Assembly: GCF_030867095.1 (NCBI RefSeq)
Contig: NC_081824.1
Location: 92,249,882 to 92,313,881, forward strand
Direction: 5' to 3'
DNA length: 64,000 nt
From: Alligator mississippiensis
Lineage: Eukaryota; Chordata; Crocodylia; Alligatoridae
The translations under genes and the position numbers were made by a program. Position 1 is the stretch's first letter. Each line of letters opens with the position of its first letter. This document shows, in pieces, positions 24,714-35,794 of this stretch. Below the pieces are notes generated by a model, which was not told the DNA's origin, ran no database searches, and worked only from the letters and a program-made list of their open reading frames with translations.

Positions 24714-25537
24714 ATAGATTCATAGATTCATAGATGTTAGGGTCGGAAGGGACCTCAATAAACCATCGAGTCCAACCCCCTGCATAAGCAGGAAAGAGTG
24801 CTGGGTCGAGATGACCCCAGCTAGATACTCATCTAACCTCCTCTTGAAGACCCCCAGGGTAGGGGAGAGCACCACCTCCCTTGGGAGCCCGTTCCAGACC
24901 TTGGCCACTCGAACTGTGAAGAAGTTCTTCCTAATGTCCAATCTAAATCTGCTCTCTGCTAGCTTGTGGCCATTGTTTCTGGTAACCCCCGGGGGCGCCT
25001 TGGTGAATAAATACTCACCAATTCCCTTCTGTGCCCCCGTGATGAACTTATAGGCAGCCACAAGGTCGCCTCTCAACCTTCTCTTGCGGAGGCTGAAAAG
25101 GTCCAGTTTCTCTAGTCTCTCCTCGTAGGGCTTGGTCTGCAGGCCCTTGACCATACGAGTTGCCCTTCTCTGGACCCTCTCCAGGTTATCCGCATCCTTT
25201 TTGAAGTGTGGCGCCCAGAATTGCACACAGTACTCCAACTGCGATCTGACCAGCGCCCTATAGAGGGGAAGTATCACCTCCCTGGACCTATTCGTCATGC
25301 ATCTGCTGATGCACGATAAAGTGCCATTGGCTTTTCTGATGGCTTCGTCACACTGCTGGCTCATGTTCATCTTGGAGTCCACTAGGACTCCAAGATCCCT
25401 TTCCACCTCTGTGCCACCCAGCAGGTCATTCCCTAGGCTGTAGGTGTGCTGGACATTTTTCCTCCCTAGGTGCAGCACTTTGCATTTCTCCTTGTTGAAC
25501 TGCATCCTGTTGTTTTCTGCCCACTTGTCCAACCTAT
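24714..25537 (-). mobile_element. CR1 LINE, 5'-truncated, intact C-terminal frame
   Basis: In minus orientation the element ends (at its + strand left edge) with the ATTCATAGATTCATAGATG repeat. It holds an uninterrupted 270-codon frame (24720-25532). The frame starts C-terminal to the RT catalytic motif, at LDKWAENNRMQFNKEKCKVL, and continues through GVLVDSKMNMSQQCDEAIRK, RALVRSQLEYCVQFWAPHF and the GLPREVVLSPTLGVFKRRLD tail. Fingers, palm catalytic residues and endonuclease are absent, so it cannot encode an active RT. It retains the 29 bases deleted from the 16.9-kb copy. The insertion site on the truncated side is at about 25537. Confidence 0.95.
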
Positions 25538-25966
25538 ATATTCCAGTTAGATTCCAAATGGGTTCACGTTTTTTCTTAGGAAAAAATGTTTTTTCTACAA
25601 CGAGATGCCTAAAACTGCCTTAAATGGCTAAATAAATAGCCATTATTTAGCTCAGGCTGTATCTACTTCTTTTTCAGACCTGACAAAGAGCACTTTGTGT
25701 TCAAAAGCTAGTTTAAAATCTCTTCCAAGCACACAGTCAGTCCAATAAAAGATATCAGTTCTCACTTATTTCTTCTCTGTGTTTCTTTTCTCATTCTTCT
25801 TATATTTTTTTTACAACAGATGCCTCTTTTGCCCTTCTAATTCCAGCATGCATCTTTCCTTGCTCTGCTCCCTGTATTCTAATTGCTCCTTCCCAACCAT
25901 GGCTTATCCCTCTCCCCTAGCTTTTTACCTACCTAAGTTCAGTATCCTCTCTGCCTCTACCACCTA

Positions 25967-26215
25967 GGGCCAGGTACAGACATTACACTTTTTACCAGAA
26001 TAAGTGATCAGAAACCAGTCTACACCCATAACAGAACAGAATTTTGGCACACACAGACTGGTTTAAAATGGTGGTACCTGGTCTAAGATTTGCCTTCCCA
26101 CTGAAGGGCGAATGCATGTTCCATTCACTACCAATCTAAACTACACCACTTACAGAAAACCGCGTAATTTAGGTCGATTCTGCCTCAGGCTTTTTGTCTG
26201 TCTGTACCTAGACCC
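25967..26215 (+). mobile_element. Palindromic MITE family A, copy 2 (reference copy)
   Basis: A complete, about 249-bp copy bounded by GGGCCAGGTACAGACA and TGTCTGTACCTAGACCC. These are imperfect terminal inverted repeats sharing GGTACAGACA. No reading frame and no confident target duplication were found. Related sequences lie at 16.8/18.1, 21.55, 41.44 and 46.36-47.33 kb. Confidence 0.75.
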
Positions 26216-26672
26216 AGTGTAAAGGATTTTGTTATCTGATTGAGCTGCTTCTATTAGGCCCCAGTGCTTTTGCTGCACAGCCTGTGTCTGTTGTGACATC
26301 TTCATCTCCTGCCTCCTCTTCCTTGAACCCAATTGATCGTAAATTCACTGCCTTCCCCTCTGTTGAACTTTTATTTTTTTCAATTGGCCCTGATTTCACT
26401 ACATAAATCCTGGATCACCACAGACTGCATCTCTAGCAGCATAGAAAGAGGTAGGAGAGGGTTTTTTGGTTTGTTTGGGGGGCGGGGGAGGTGAGGGGGG
26501 GACTGTTCTACAGCACAGAAGGAGAGCAGAGAGAAACAGGTAATACAAAGTCAAGCAAATTCCTGAGCTATCTTGCATAGTGTAAATACATGCTGGAAGG
26601 AGCTACATAAAACAAATATAATGCAAGTTGTAGATGGCAGCAACAAGTGATGAGTTATTAAACAGAGACACA

Positions 26673-26861
26673 GGGCGTGTCTACATGAGACGCTACTGCG
26701 CAGTAGCAACAAGCTACTGAGCAGTAGCTCATTGCTTCCACGCAGTAGCGCTGCTGGGCACTAACCATGATGTAACACTACTGCACAGTAGCATCAGAAA
26801 AAATGCGTTATTTAGTACATAAGCAAGTCCTGCCCAGTCTGCCGCTCATGTAGATGCAGCC
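26673..26861. mobile_element. MITE family M, 189-bp copy
   Basis: Bounded by GGGCGTGTCTACATGAG and CTCATGTAGATGCAGCC (terminal inverted repeats). The 3-bp direct repeat ACA flanks it (26670-26672, 26862-26864). The interior repeats the motif CTACTGCGCAGTAGC in inverted form. It is a short, palindromic, non-coding element. Confidence 0.75.
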
Positions 26862-26864
26862 ACA

Positions 26865-27780
26865 GTGGTTCAGTTTGAGCCATTTGTAATCTGTGCCTCT
26901 TCATTTTGGATGTGTGGCCTTTAAACCATTGAGTGGAATAGGATACAGTATAACAAAATGATAGACTAGCCCTTGTCCTTGTATTTCATACAGCTAGAAC
27001 CAACAACTGAACTGAAAAAATGGAGTCCAGTGAGTTTCAAAATGAGCAATGCACTTATAAAAGGGCTGGAAAGAAAAAATGTTGCTTTTATCATTAATGT
27101 TTCTGTAAACAGAACAAATGATTCTGTAAACGAATGTGGCAATAACTCCCTACAATCAGAAAGCTTCACGTTTCCCGTAATACTACTTTATGTTTATAAG
27201 GGGTCTCTTGTCTTTCTGTTTCTGGACCTCTGAAGTGCTTGTTCAGATACAAAATACTGGAAATCACAATCAGACTTCTGAAAGTCTCCAACCTTTCTCA
27301 TTTATTCAAATGCTGAAGTGGATTGATTTCCTTTGTCTCCTTGTTGTCAGACTATTATGTTGGAAGTTTTTGGTACAATTGCTAGCTATTCTTCTTTGAA
27401 ATTCTATGTGGTATGGACATTAATTACCTTCCTTACATTGCTATATTAATTATTGCTGTAATTAACCATTAAAGTATTGTGATTTCAATTTTGTATTTGT
27501 ATTGAAGTGGTATCTGGAGGCTCCAAATGAGATTGTTGATTATTTTGATAGGCATCTCACAGGCAGGTTACATTCTAAATGAACAAGATGAGGAAAGAGT
27601 GTTTGGAAGAGTGCTTGATAGGGAACTCAACAGCAGACAAACTAAAACTGATACTGGTTATTATAAATTAGAGAAGGAGGGGCCCTGAACTGAATTACTG
27701 TATGAATTCTAGACTTATTAGAAAGAAAGGTTGGTCTTGTAAGTTGACCAGCTGGTGTTCATTCTAGGCCCTTAAAGGAT
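26865..27780. other. AT-rich non-coding DNA
   Basis: No gene or transposon was recognised. An 86-codon frame at 26973-27233 has no recognisable similarity. Confidence 0.45.
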
Positions 27781-27784
27781 TGGG

Positions 27785-29090
27785 ACCATAGGTGGTGGAA
27801 GGCTGGGACTAATGGAGCTTAGCCCCACCCAAATATGGAGCAGTGGGTAGGGCCACAAGGCAGCCCAGCCGTGGGCTCCAGGCGGCTGCAGCAGGGGTGG
27901 GGAGGGGCGTGCACACAGCAGTGAGGGAGGGAGTGGGGCTGGGACTGAGGCAGGGGCAGGCACTGCACTGCTGGGGCAGGGTGCGGGACAGAGCCATGAG
28001 CGGCTCATCTAGGGAGCATGGCTCCTGCTGCCATGTGCACCCCAGGAGACATGGGGAGGCGTGTGCCCCCAGATCTGCATGTGGGGCACAGGTGGGCTGC
28101 CACTGTAGACTGGGGACAGGGCCGTGCTGGGCTCTTCCTGGAGGGGCCTAGACTGGGCTGCACTCAGGTCAGGCAGCAGCAGTGCTGGGAGGGGACTATG
28201 GGGGGGGCTGCAGCCACCCCAAAATTCACCATGGCCCCCCCAGCCACCCCCTCCCAGCACCACTGCCGCCTGCCCCAAGCACAGCACAACCCACCCCTCC
28301 ACTAGGAAGAGCTTGGTGCAGCCCCCTAACTCCAGCCTGCAGTGGCAGCCCACCCTTGCCCTGAGCACAGATCTGGGAGCACATGCCCCCCATGCCTTCC
28401 TGGGAGCCACCACCTCCTCCCCACACCAAGTGCCCCCCAGAAAAGCCACTCATGGCTCTGTCCCACACCTCACCCCAGCTGTGCAGGGCCTGCCCCTGCC
28501 CCAGCCCCACTCCCTTCTTCACTGCTCAGGGTACAGATTGAGGCCCCAGCAGTGAGGGAGGGAGTGGGGCACAGAAAGGAGCAGGGGTTGGGGTGAGTGA
28601 GGCCAGGTGGTGGGACAAGTGGAGGCCAGGAGGGCACATGCCCCCCCAATCTGTTCACTGCACACTGGGCTTTGCTCCCTGCTGCAGCTGCCCTGGGAGC
28701 AGCTGATGCCATGTGCCTGCTGCAGCTGGGCTGAGCTGTGCCCCCTGCCCACCTGGCAGCAGGACGCTCATGGCATTGCATGGCTCTCGGGGCAGCGGGG
28801 CTCAAAGCTCAGCACACATCAGCAGCTACCTCTGCCCCGCAAACAAATTAGGGGGCACATGCCCCCTGGGTCTTCACTTGTCCCACCACCTGGCCCAGCC
28901 AGTGCCCCACTCACCCCAGCCCCTGCTCCTGCCTGTGCCCACTCCCCTCCCTCACTGCTGGGGCCTCACTCTGCCCCCTCCTCCACAGCCCTTTCCCCTC
29001 CCCCCACCCCTTCCCCAACAGACTTACCTGTGTTGGGGGGGGGGGGGGGTGCATGCCCTGAATTAATTTTTTCTCTCTCCGCCTATGTTC
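27785..29090. repeat. GC-rich array of alternating inverted arms
   Basis: Two consecutive large palindromes sit in AT-rich surroundings. Palindrome 1 is 27916-28525, with arms of about 300 bp and its centre near 28220. Its outer arm segment (CAGCAGTGAGGGAGGGAGTG and the region to GGGACAGAGCCATGAG, 27916-28003) returns inverted at 28446-28525. Palindrome 2 is 28538-28972, with its centre near 28755 and outer arms CCAGCAGTGAGGGAGGGAGT versus ACTCCCCTCCCTCACTGCTGG. Both palindromes share the same outer-edge sequence, so the block is about four copies of one unit in alternating orientation. A G-run lies at 29035-29050. The block is CpG-poor, so it is not a promoter island. It is probably a foldback or non-autonomous DNA transposon with edges near 27785 and 29090. 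Confidence 0.75.
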
Positions 29091-31735
29091 AGGACCCATA
29101 CTGTTATTGAAAGAATGCAACTGATTTTATGTCATAAGCATTATCAAAAGATTTAAGTAAAATAAATTAAAAAGATCAACAGAATTATCATTGGTAATAG
29201 TAATCTAACAATGAAACTATCAAATAAGAATTGTATCAAAATAAATTTAGCAACTCAAACAAGTTAGTCTCAATATTGGTGTGGTGAATCATTAAAGTAG
29301 TATAATATTATTTCTCATATAATATTTAATATATTTAATATATTTTAAGACAACCTAAAAAGGTAGCTGCTATAAATTCCAACTAAAGAATTTTACTAGA
29401 GTCACTCACATTTAGCATTTGAATCTAGCTGAGTAGCTTCATACTGAAATCAAATTATTCAGTTTTGGAATCACAAATTCAGAGCCAATCTATAAATTTG
29501 CACTTCTAGTAACATGGCTGCTCCTCTCCTCCCCCACCAGAAAAGACAGATGACAGTTTCAAGTCTTTTGGGACTTTTAGGCACAGAACACACTTACATG
29601 TGTATTTAGGAGACAGTTTGCGGCTGTTAAACCCACTAGGCTTTTCATTTGGTGCCTTCCACATAGGGGCTTTTTGAGTGCCCACACAGATACATGTTTG
29701 TACACAACTAGCCTTTCTAGTTCACACCCTGAACATTAGGAAAATAAAGTCTTGAGCATTTTTCAATTAACAAAAGACAAAAACTAGGAAAAGGAAAAAT
29801 AAGAATCTTAAAATGATGTGAGATTCACAAATTCCTTGGCTCTTACAGTCTTCTGAACTATCATATAGTTGGAGGATTGGTGGATAAATGCTGGCCCAGA
29901 CTATCTTGGTAGTGGTTTTCTTCCAGGTGCAAGAGAGATTGGTCAAAGGCTTGTATGTTCTATATGTTATGTCTTCTTCTCCCCAAGGTGATCTTTCTTG
30001 GAGGTTCTAAAAACTACAGGTCCATTGATCTGAACAGAGAGGCTTCTCAGCTTTTAGCTGTAATTCTTATGGTTTAGGAATTTTGCTCACTCTGCTGGAG
30101 AGCAGCTCCAGCTAAGATAACTTTTGGATACCTCCCATGTGTGGCCTATCTTGGCACCATGCAATTTGGTCTGATTTAAGCTGAATTATTTAACCATTGA
30201 TGAGTGTTTAAAAGTTCTCCTTAAGCATGCAATGTTAAAGCTAGGAAGTGTTTTCGCTATCAGAGGATGCGAACCCTTCCCCCAAAATATCAAAACTCCA
30301 GATAAATAAGACCACTTCTGAGGATGCTGGCATGGTTTTATCTGGGTATAATCTGAGTCCAATAATAAAAGCCTTGTCACCAGTTCTTGGAATATTTAGT
30401 ATTAAAATAACAAATTAATACAGTTAATAAAAATAGCTAATGGCAATATAAAAATATATTTTGACATGAAACAATCAGTTATCTCCTTTCTCTCCTCTCC
30501 TAATCTAAGAAAAATGCTCTTATTCTTCTTGAAAACAAGGCAATATAACAGTGACTTTCCTACTTTGGAACTGGATTGCATGTCTGTTTATTTTCTGAAA
30601 TCTATATCCCGAGAGAGAAAAATTAAAACTCACTAAGACATAGGGTCTGTAATCCTCTCCATACGGTCCTGCTGTTATAGAGTCTTATTATACCAACAAA
30701 TGAATAAGCATAGCAGAGCTAAATTCTGTCATGTGCCCTAATCCTATATCTTTTTGTTAGACCAGTAGCATAATGAAAGGGGATAACCAGGGCATCGGCT
30801 GCAGGCGCCAACACTGGGGTAGGGAGAGGCACAACGAGAACAGCAGCTGTACTGCTGGCCCAGTAGCCACTGCTGCCACTGCTGCTGCCTTCAAAGTTGT
30901 TCTTCTCAGGGGATGCCTTACTTAGACTGAAGTGGCTGGTCTTAGAGAAGGCTAGCCACACAGAAATTCTTCCATCGGGGCAATCTTTTAAATTATTTAA
31001 GGCCACTTTGTGCTGTGTAAGACCCCGGCCCTAACTTTCTTCCCAGGTCACTCAGGAAACTGGAAATTCAACCCAGATTTCCCAAGTCCCTGCGCTATTC
31101 CTTATCCCCAAGATTGTCTAATTTTAATTCTCAGCTGGAAAAAAAAAATAAAGTTTGCTTTTCATGGGTTTGTACCAAATCTTCACTTTGGTTTGTGCTG
31201 CATTTGTGTTGCCTGAGATTCAGGTTCTAAAGGATGTCAAAGCTCCAATCATAAATTTAAAGCTTTTAGCTTGATTTTGTTGTGAAAACTATGAATGCCA
31301 GTTTCAATTGTGCAATTTCAATGCAAAACCATAAGCTAATGCAAGTTCTGAAGACTGTCAGCCTTATTATTCAAACAGGAATCAAAGCTCAACATTTGAC
31401 AAAACTTTCAGCCAGTGAAGTTTTATTTGGTCCTTACTGAATTGCGCTATGCTCTAAGAAAAATATGTATATTTTCTCACTCGCATGATTCTTTTCTCTG
31501 CTTGTGTCTAACAGATCATTTAATTGTTACAGGTTAATGAAAGATATCATACAAAACAAAGGTTTACTTCTTTTGTTAGTGGTAATGGAGCAATGAAAGA
31601 ATCTGCATGAACAATGCTATGTGGTTAACACATCTTGAAACAAGCGTGGGTTTATAGTACCGTGTATATTAATTCAGCGCCATATTATTGTTATCCAAGT
31701 GAAAATGGTATTTTTTGTTTACAGAGCCAAACATA
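29091..31735. other. AT-rich non-coding DNA
   Basis: No gene. A single hAT-like end (CAGTAGCATAATGAAAGGGG at about 30764) opens a 90-bp GC-rich patch. Nothing else was recognised. Confidence 0.4.
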
Positions 31736-31739
31736 AGTT

Positions 31740-31822
31740 AGTCCCCAGTCCTGCAAACATTTAATAAGGCTACCCAGGATAGTAAACTTAAGTCTGTGAG
31801 TGTTTCCAGGTTTGGGGCCTTA
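31740..31822. mobile_element. Old palindromic MITE relic
   Basis: GTCCCCAGTCCTGCAAACAT at the left and GTGTTTCCAGGTTTGGGGCC at the right are worn inverted copies of one another. This pattern (AGTCCTGCAAACA...TGTTTGCAGGA) is widespread in sauropsids. Confidence 0.4.
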
Positions 31823-32299
31823 CTGCATTAGATGGTATCATTCAGAATTGTTTTTTGGTTTTCCTCAGTATTATACTTTGGGTCATCTGATTCTGTACCT
31901 TTTATGAGGTGAGAACAGCTTGGTTTCATTTGAAAAAATGGCATAGATTTTTGTTTTGCTTGAAATGTTTAATAGGCACAAATGACGCTTGTCCTAACTT
32001 GTTTTGTATTTACATAATGATTAATAATATATTAATTGCAAAACCAACCTAATAATATTTTTTTTCCTTTGTCTTCCTTTTTAAATTTTTAACTGATTTC
32101 CTTTTATGTAAATATCCATTAAAAAAACCTCATGCTGAAAATGTCAGGTTTCACCTATTATTCACTTTTGATTTGACTACTGTTTTCTTTATGGTCTGAT
32201 CCTGAAAACACTTATGCGTCAATGTTCTACATGGTAGCTTGTTAGCATACATTTTAAGATCAAGTGACTTTTAATAATTTTAGTCTAATATCTTTATCA

Positions 32300-32370
32300 G
32301 AGCCTCACAGAAATTTAGAGATGGAAAGGAGCTATTAAGACATCTAGCACACACCTTTCATTAGTATAAA
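32300..32370 (-). mobile_element. Probable CR1 3'-end relic
   Basis: TCACAGAAATTTAGAGATGG followed by AAAGGAGCTATTAAGACATC resembles the antisense CR1 3' terminus. It is short and diverged. Confidence 0.35.
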
Positions 32371-32676
32371 TGCCCTCTAAATTGTTGGCTTTCTCTATAA
32401 GATTCTTGTTTGTTTCTGAATACTTTTATCATTTAGCAGCTGTCTATCTTCTAAGAGATAGTTAGACATGGTATTTTATTTGTACGAATACACTTTTCTG
32501 CTCCTTTAGTCACAAGCAATCAGCTATGTTACTGAAGTCCACAAAATACTATTTTTCCTATGGCAAAGAACTGCTGGCTCTACTGTTTTATAAGCTACCC
32601 AGAAGGCGTAAAACCCCATACTGTTCTGACTGTTCCTCTGTATGTGGAAAGTACAAAATAATTTAAGAACTCTGTT

Positions 32677-32745
32677 TCTCTTTTTTACTCAGTTGATGTT
32701 CCGAATAAGATTTCAACAGAATTGTTTTTGCACTGGAGTAAAAAA
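32677..32745 (+). repeat. Unclassified dispersed repeat, copy 1
   Basis: About 69 bp from TCTCTTTTTTACTCAGTTGA to TTTGCACTGGAGTAAAAAA. It is repeated at 44701-44769 with eight mismatches and no gaps (counted by eye). It has no terminal inverted repeats and I do not recognise the family. Confidence 0.6.
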
Positions 32746-32781
32746 TAACTGTCCAAGGACTCCACTTTTATTTATCTTTCT

Positions 32782-33080
32782 CTCTCTCTATATATATATA
32801 TATAGATAAATAGATAGATTTCTATACTATTTATACAGCTGTCTAACTATACAGAACACACATATAAGTTTGTGTCTAAATGTACATGCACACATGTGCA
32901 TATGTATATATGCATATATATATACACATGTGTGTATATACATAAATAGAAACACATTATACATAGATAAATATATATTATATCATATAAAATATGTATA
33001 TATGCATCTATGTGTATATGTATACATATGTGTGTATATATACACACATGTATCTCTATTTATTTATTCTTGTATATGTA
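32782..33080. repeat. Compound (TC)n/(TA)n/(ATGTGT)n microsatellite
   Basis: About 300 bp of alternating purine-pyrimidine sequence dominated by TATA, CATATG and TGTATA units. Tyrosine/isoleucine/histidine-rich artefact frames occur on both strands. Confidence 0.85.
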
Positions 33081-34034
33081 TATCTTTTTGTGAGTATATA
33101 CTACATACACTGAAGTTACCAAATTCATCTTAATCAATTTTAAATTTCTTTGGATTTTATTTGCATGTCTATCTGGGTGAGGAGAGGAGGGAGCTTCCTA
33201 CCATATAGCACAAATTAGGCCTTTAAAAACAGTCTTCTCTTAAGAATAGCTGTATTTTTGTTCTGACAAAAGAAGGAAAAACACAAGTGTGGACACTAAA
33301 TCAAGTAGTCAAATGTGTGTAATCTGATGCCAAGTGTAAACATATATGGACTTTACAAGGCTTGCTGACACTAGATACTCTGATTTACTTTGGTCTGAAA
33401 AAATGGTTTTGACTCTTCACAGTAGTGGTTACAAAGGGTGGTCCGAATCCCAAATGGAATAGGAGCAGATCCATGCAATCAGCTAGCTCCCCTTATGTCT
33501 AGCTTTTTTCTGAGTTAGTTTCAGCTTCGTCGTGGGTTAATCCAGGATTTAGACCAAAGAAACCTTTCCCTTTTCCATTAAAAAGGTACTAGGCCACAGA
33601 GGTAAAATATTTAACAATTTAAAAACATTTTTTAAGCCTCGCTCTGAAGCAGTGGGTGTTGGCTACAGCCAAAGCAGAGGATTTTGACTGGAGTGTGCCA
33701 ATGCTCCTGCTGGAGCCAAAGCCAGAGGTTCCTGGCTGGAGGGTATTGCCCCTGCTTTCAGAGTCAGCCTGATTGCCATATTTGGGGTCTGGAAAGAATT
33801 TTACCTGACGGTCAGATAGGTATGGACTGTGGGGGTTTCTGCCTTCCTCTGTAGCCGGGGGCATGGCCCTCTACCCAGGATTTCTTGAGCATATATTGAG
33901 AACATTTCATAGAATCAGGAAGATGGCTGGAATGGTTCCCTTGCTTTACCTGTGGCAGGTTAGGATGTTATGCCTGTGTTGTGTCAGGGTTGACAGTAGT
34001 CTTATTTAGAGTTTAGATTATGGATTGTACAGGA

Positions 34035-34132
34035 TAGCTTGGATAGGGATGATCCTGCCTCAGGCAGGGGGTTGGACTAGATGACCTTTGGAGGTCCCTT
34101 CCAGCTCTACTTCTCTATGATTCTATGATTGT
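34035..34132 (+). mobile_element. CR1 LINE 3' end fragment
   Basis: Contains the classic 3' region: GGATGATCCTGCCTCAGGCA, GGGGGTTGGACTAGATGACC, GGAGGTCCCTTCCAGC, ending CTATGATTCTATGATT. It differs from the main CR1 group of this window and resembles the broad avian/archosaur CR1 type. Confidence 0.85.
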
Positions 34133-34802
34133 CTTGTTGTTACTTCTTCACTGGAATACTAACAACCTCAATGGCAGAACTACTTCACTTGTACAAAACC
34201 ACTTCTGGAAAACTGTAAATTTTCAGACTGCTTAATATCTGCACTGAACTTTTCAAGCTGTGTAAATGATACAGCCATAACTGCCATAACACAGCAATAT
34301 AGGCTGTGTAGTATTCAGATGCTTGTAAAGGAATTCTTGACAGCTTTGCATGTAACATCTTTGTAATTAAGTATATATTTTACAGACATCACTGTGGTAG
34401 CTGAACGCTAAACTTTTTCTATTCACTGTTCAATGAGAGACACTTGTATGCTTCAGTCTGCCCTCTAGTTACACCACATGAATGTAGGTGGAATAGATTT
34501 TTTTTGCTCACTCTCATTCCAGGGGTGTTGCCAAATCATTCTTATATTTTTGTTGTGGGGAGGAAAACACAGTGAGATGAGTCTTTACATTTCTTTACTT
34601 TTCAAGATAGCGAGACTTGTCATGGTCCTTCTGTCCAGTGGAATGGACAAAATGCAGTAGCACAAAATACAACATGCTAGATCCTTGTGTGGTCTGGGAT
34701 TTTGCCTCATGCAGTGGAAGAGAGAGGGTACAGATATGATAGTATACCATCTTTCTACATAGGAACTGCTCCAGTTTTATCAAATAAAACAGTCCTTTGG
34801 AG

Positions 34803-34890
34803 GCCAATTTTCAGAAGTGTTGAGCATCTATAACTCCAAATTGAAGTCAATGGAAAATCTGAGTGCTCCTGAACTCAGAAGATCAGGTAA
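34803..34890. mobile_element. Old palindromic MITE relic
   Basis: GCCAATTTTCAGAAGTGTTG at the left and AACTCAGAAGATCAGG at the right flank a central AATTGAAGTCAATGG. This is an imperfect hairpin of a widespread reptilian short repeat. Confidence 0.4.
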
Positions 34891-34978
34891 CAGATACAGG
34901 TCCAGTGTCCCTGGTCTTGCCTCTGGTTGCATCTCTGATATGCCCTGTATGTAGAGACCTAGCTATTCTGCTTTACAC

Positions 34979-35750
34979 CAGGAGTGGGCAATTATTTCGG
35001 CTGGAGGGCCACTTAAGGAATTTTGGTGAGTTGTTGCAGGTCAGGGGGTGCGGGTTGCTGACCCAGCCTGGTGCGGTGGGGGAAGGGTGCAATTGATCCT
35101 ATCTGGCCCCCAGCTCATATGCCCTTCATCCACCACCAGGGGCACTAAATGGAGTGGGTGGGCAAATGGGGTCAGGGCCAGGATCACAAGGTGGGCCAAG
35201 ACAGAACTGCAATCTGCTCCCCACACATCCCTGCCCACAGAGCTAGTGCCCATCTAGGGATGCATGGGGAATGGATTGTGGCTCTGCCCTGGGCCCCAGC
35301 CCCATGCTGCCACCACCCTGTGATCCTGGGCCTGGATCCTGCCTGCCTGTTCTGCTCCCAGACACGTCTCCCTGCCTGCATGCAGCCCCATCCCAACTGC
35401 TCAGGTAAGCACACCCTGCCCGTGGGGATCTGGGGCTGGTCTCCACGGAGATCCTGCCAACATGCCCACTCCATCTGGTGCTCCTGGCAGTGGGTGTAAG
35501 ATAAACAGGCCAGAGTGCCTGGGTAGTGGGGCTGGGTGCTGCCACCACGGGGGCTGCTGGGAAGCTGAGTCAGGCTGCTGTACCACCCCTGCCCTGCTGT
35601 GCACCTGGGGGTAGCAGGATTGGCTGCATGCACCATGGCCTGGGCTGCCTCCCACACCCGGGTCAGGTGAGGCCAGGGTCCCACCACAGGCTGGATAGAA
35701 TCCCTTGGCGGGTCAGATCCAGCCCACAGGCTGTATTTTGCCCATCGTTG
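34979..35750. mobile_element. Non-autonomous hAT, family H, 772-bp copy
   Basis: Left end CAGGAGTGGGCAATTATTTC and right end GTATTTTGCCCATCGTTG. The 8-bp target duplications are CTTTACAC (34971-34978) and CTTTACAT (35751-35758). The left 60 bp and the right 45 bp match the short copies at 46997-47183 and 59163-59326. The middle is about 600 bp of unrelated GC-rich sequence without a transposase frame. It is either an internal-cargo variant or the longer parent form of the family. Confidence 0.85.
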
Positions 35751-35794
35751 CTTTACATCATTCTGAACATTCTGATCCCCCCACCTTGAACATA

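Noticed and set aside
27772..29120. Many 60-167-codon frames on both strands
   Set aside because: They come from a GC-rich palindromic repeat array; the same pattern appears on both strands because the DNA is inverted-repeated.
32847..33133. Tyrosine/histidine/isoleucine-rich frames
   Set aside because: Produced by the compound TA/TG microsatellite.
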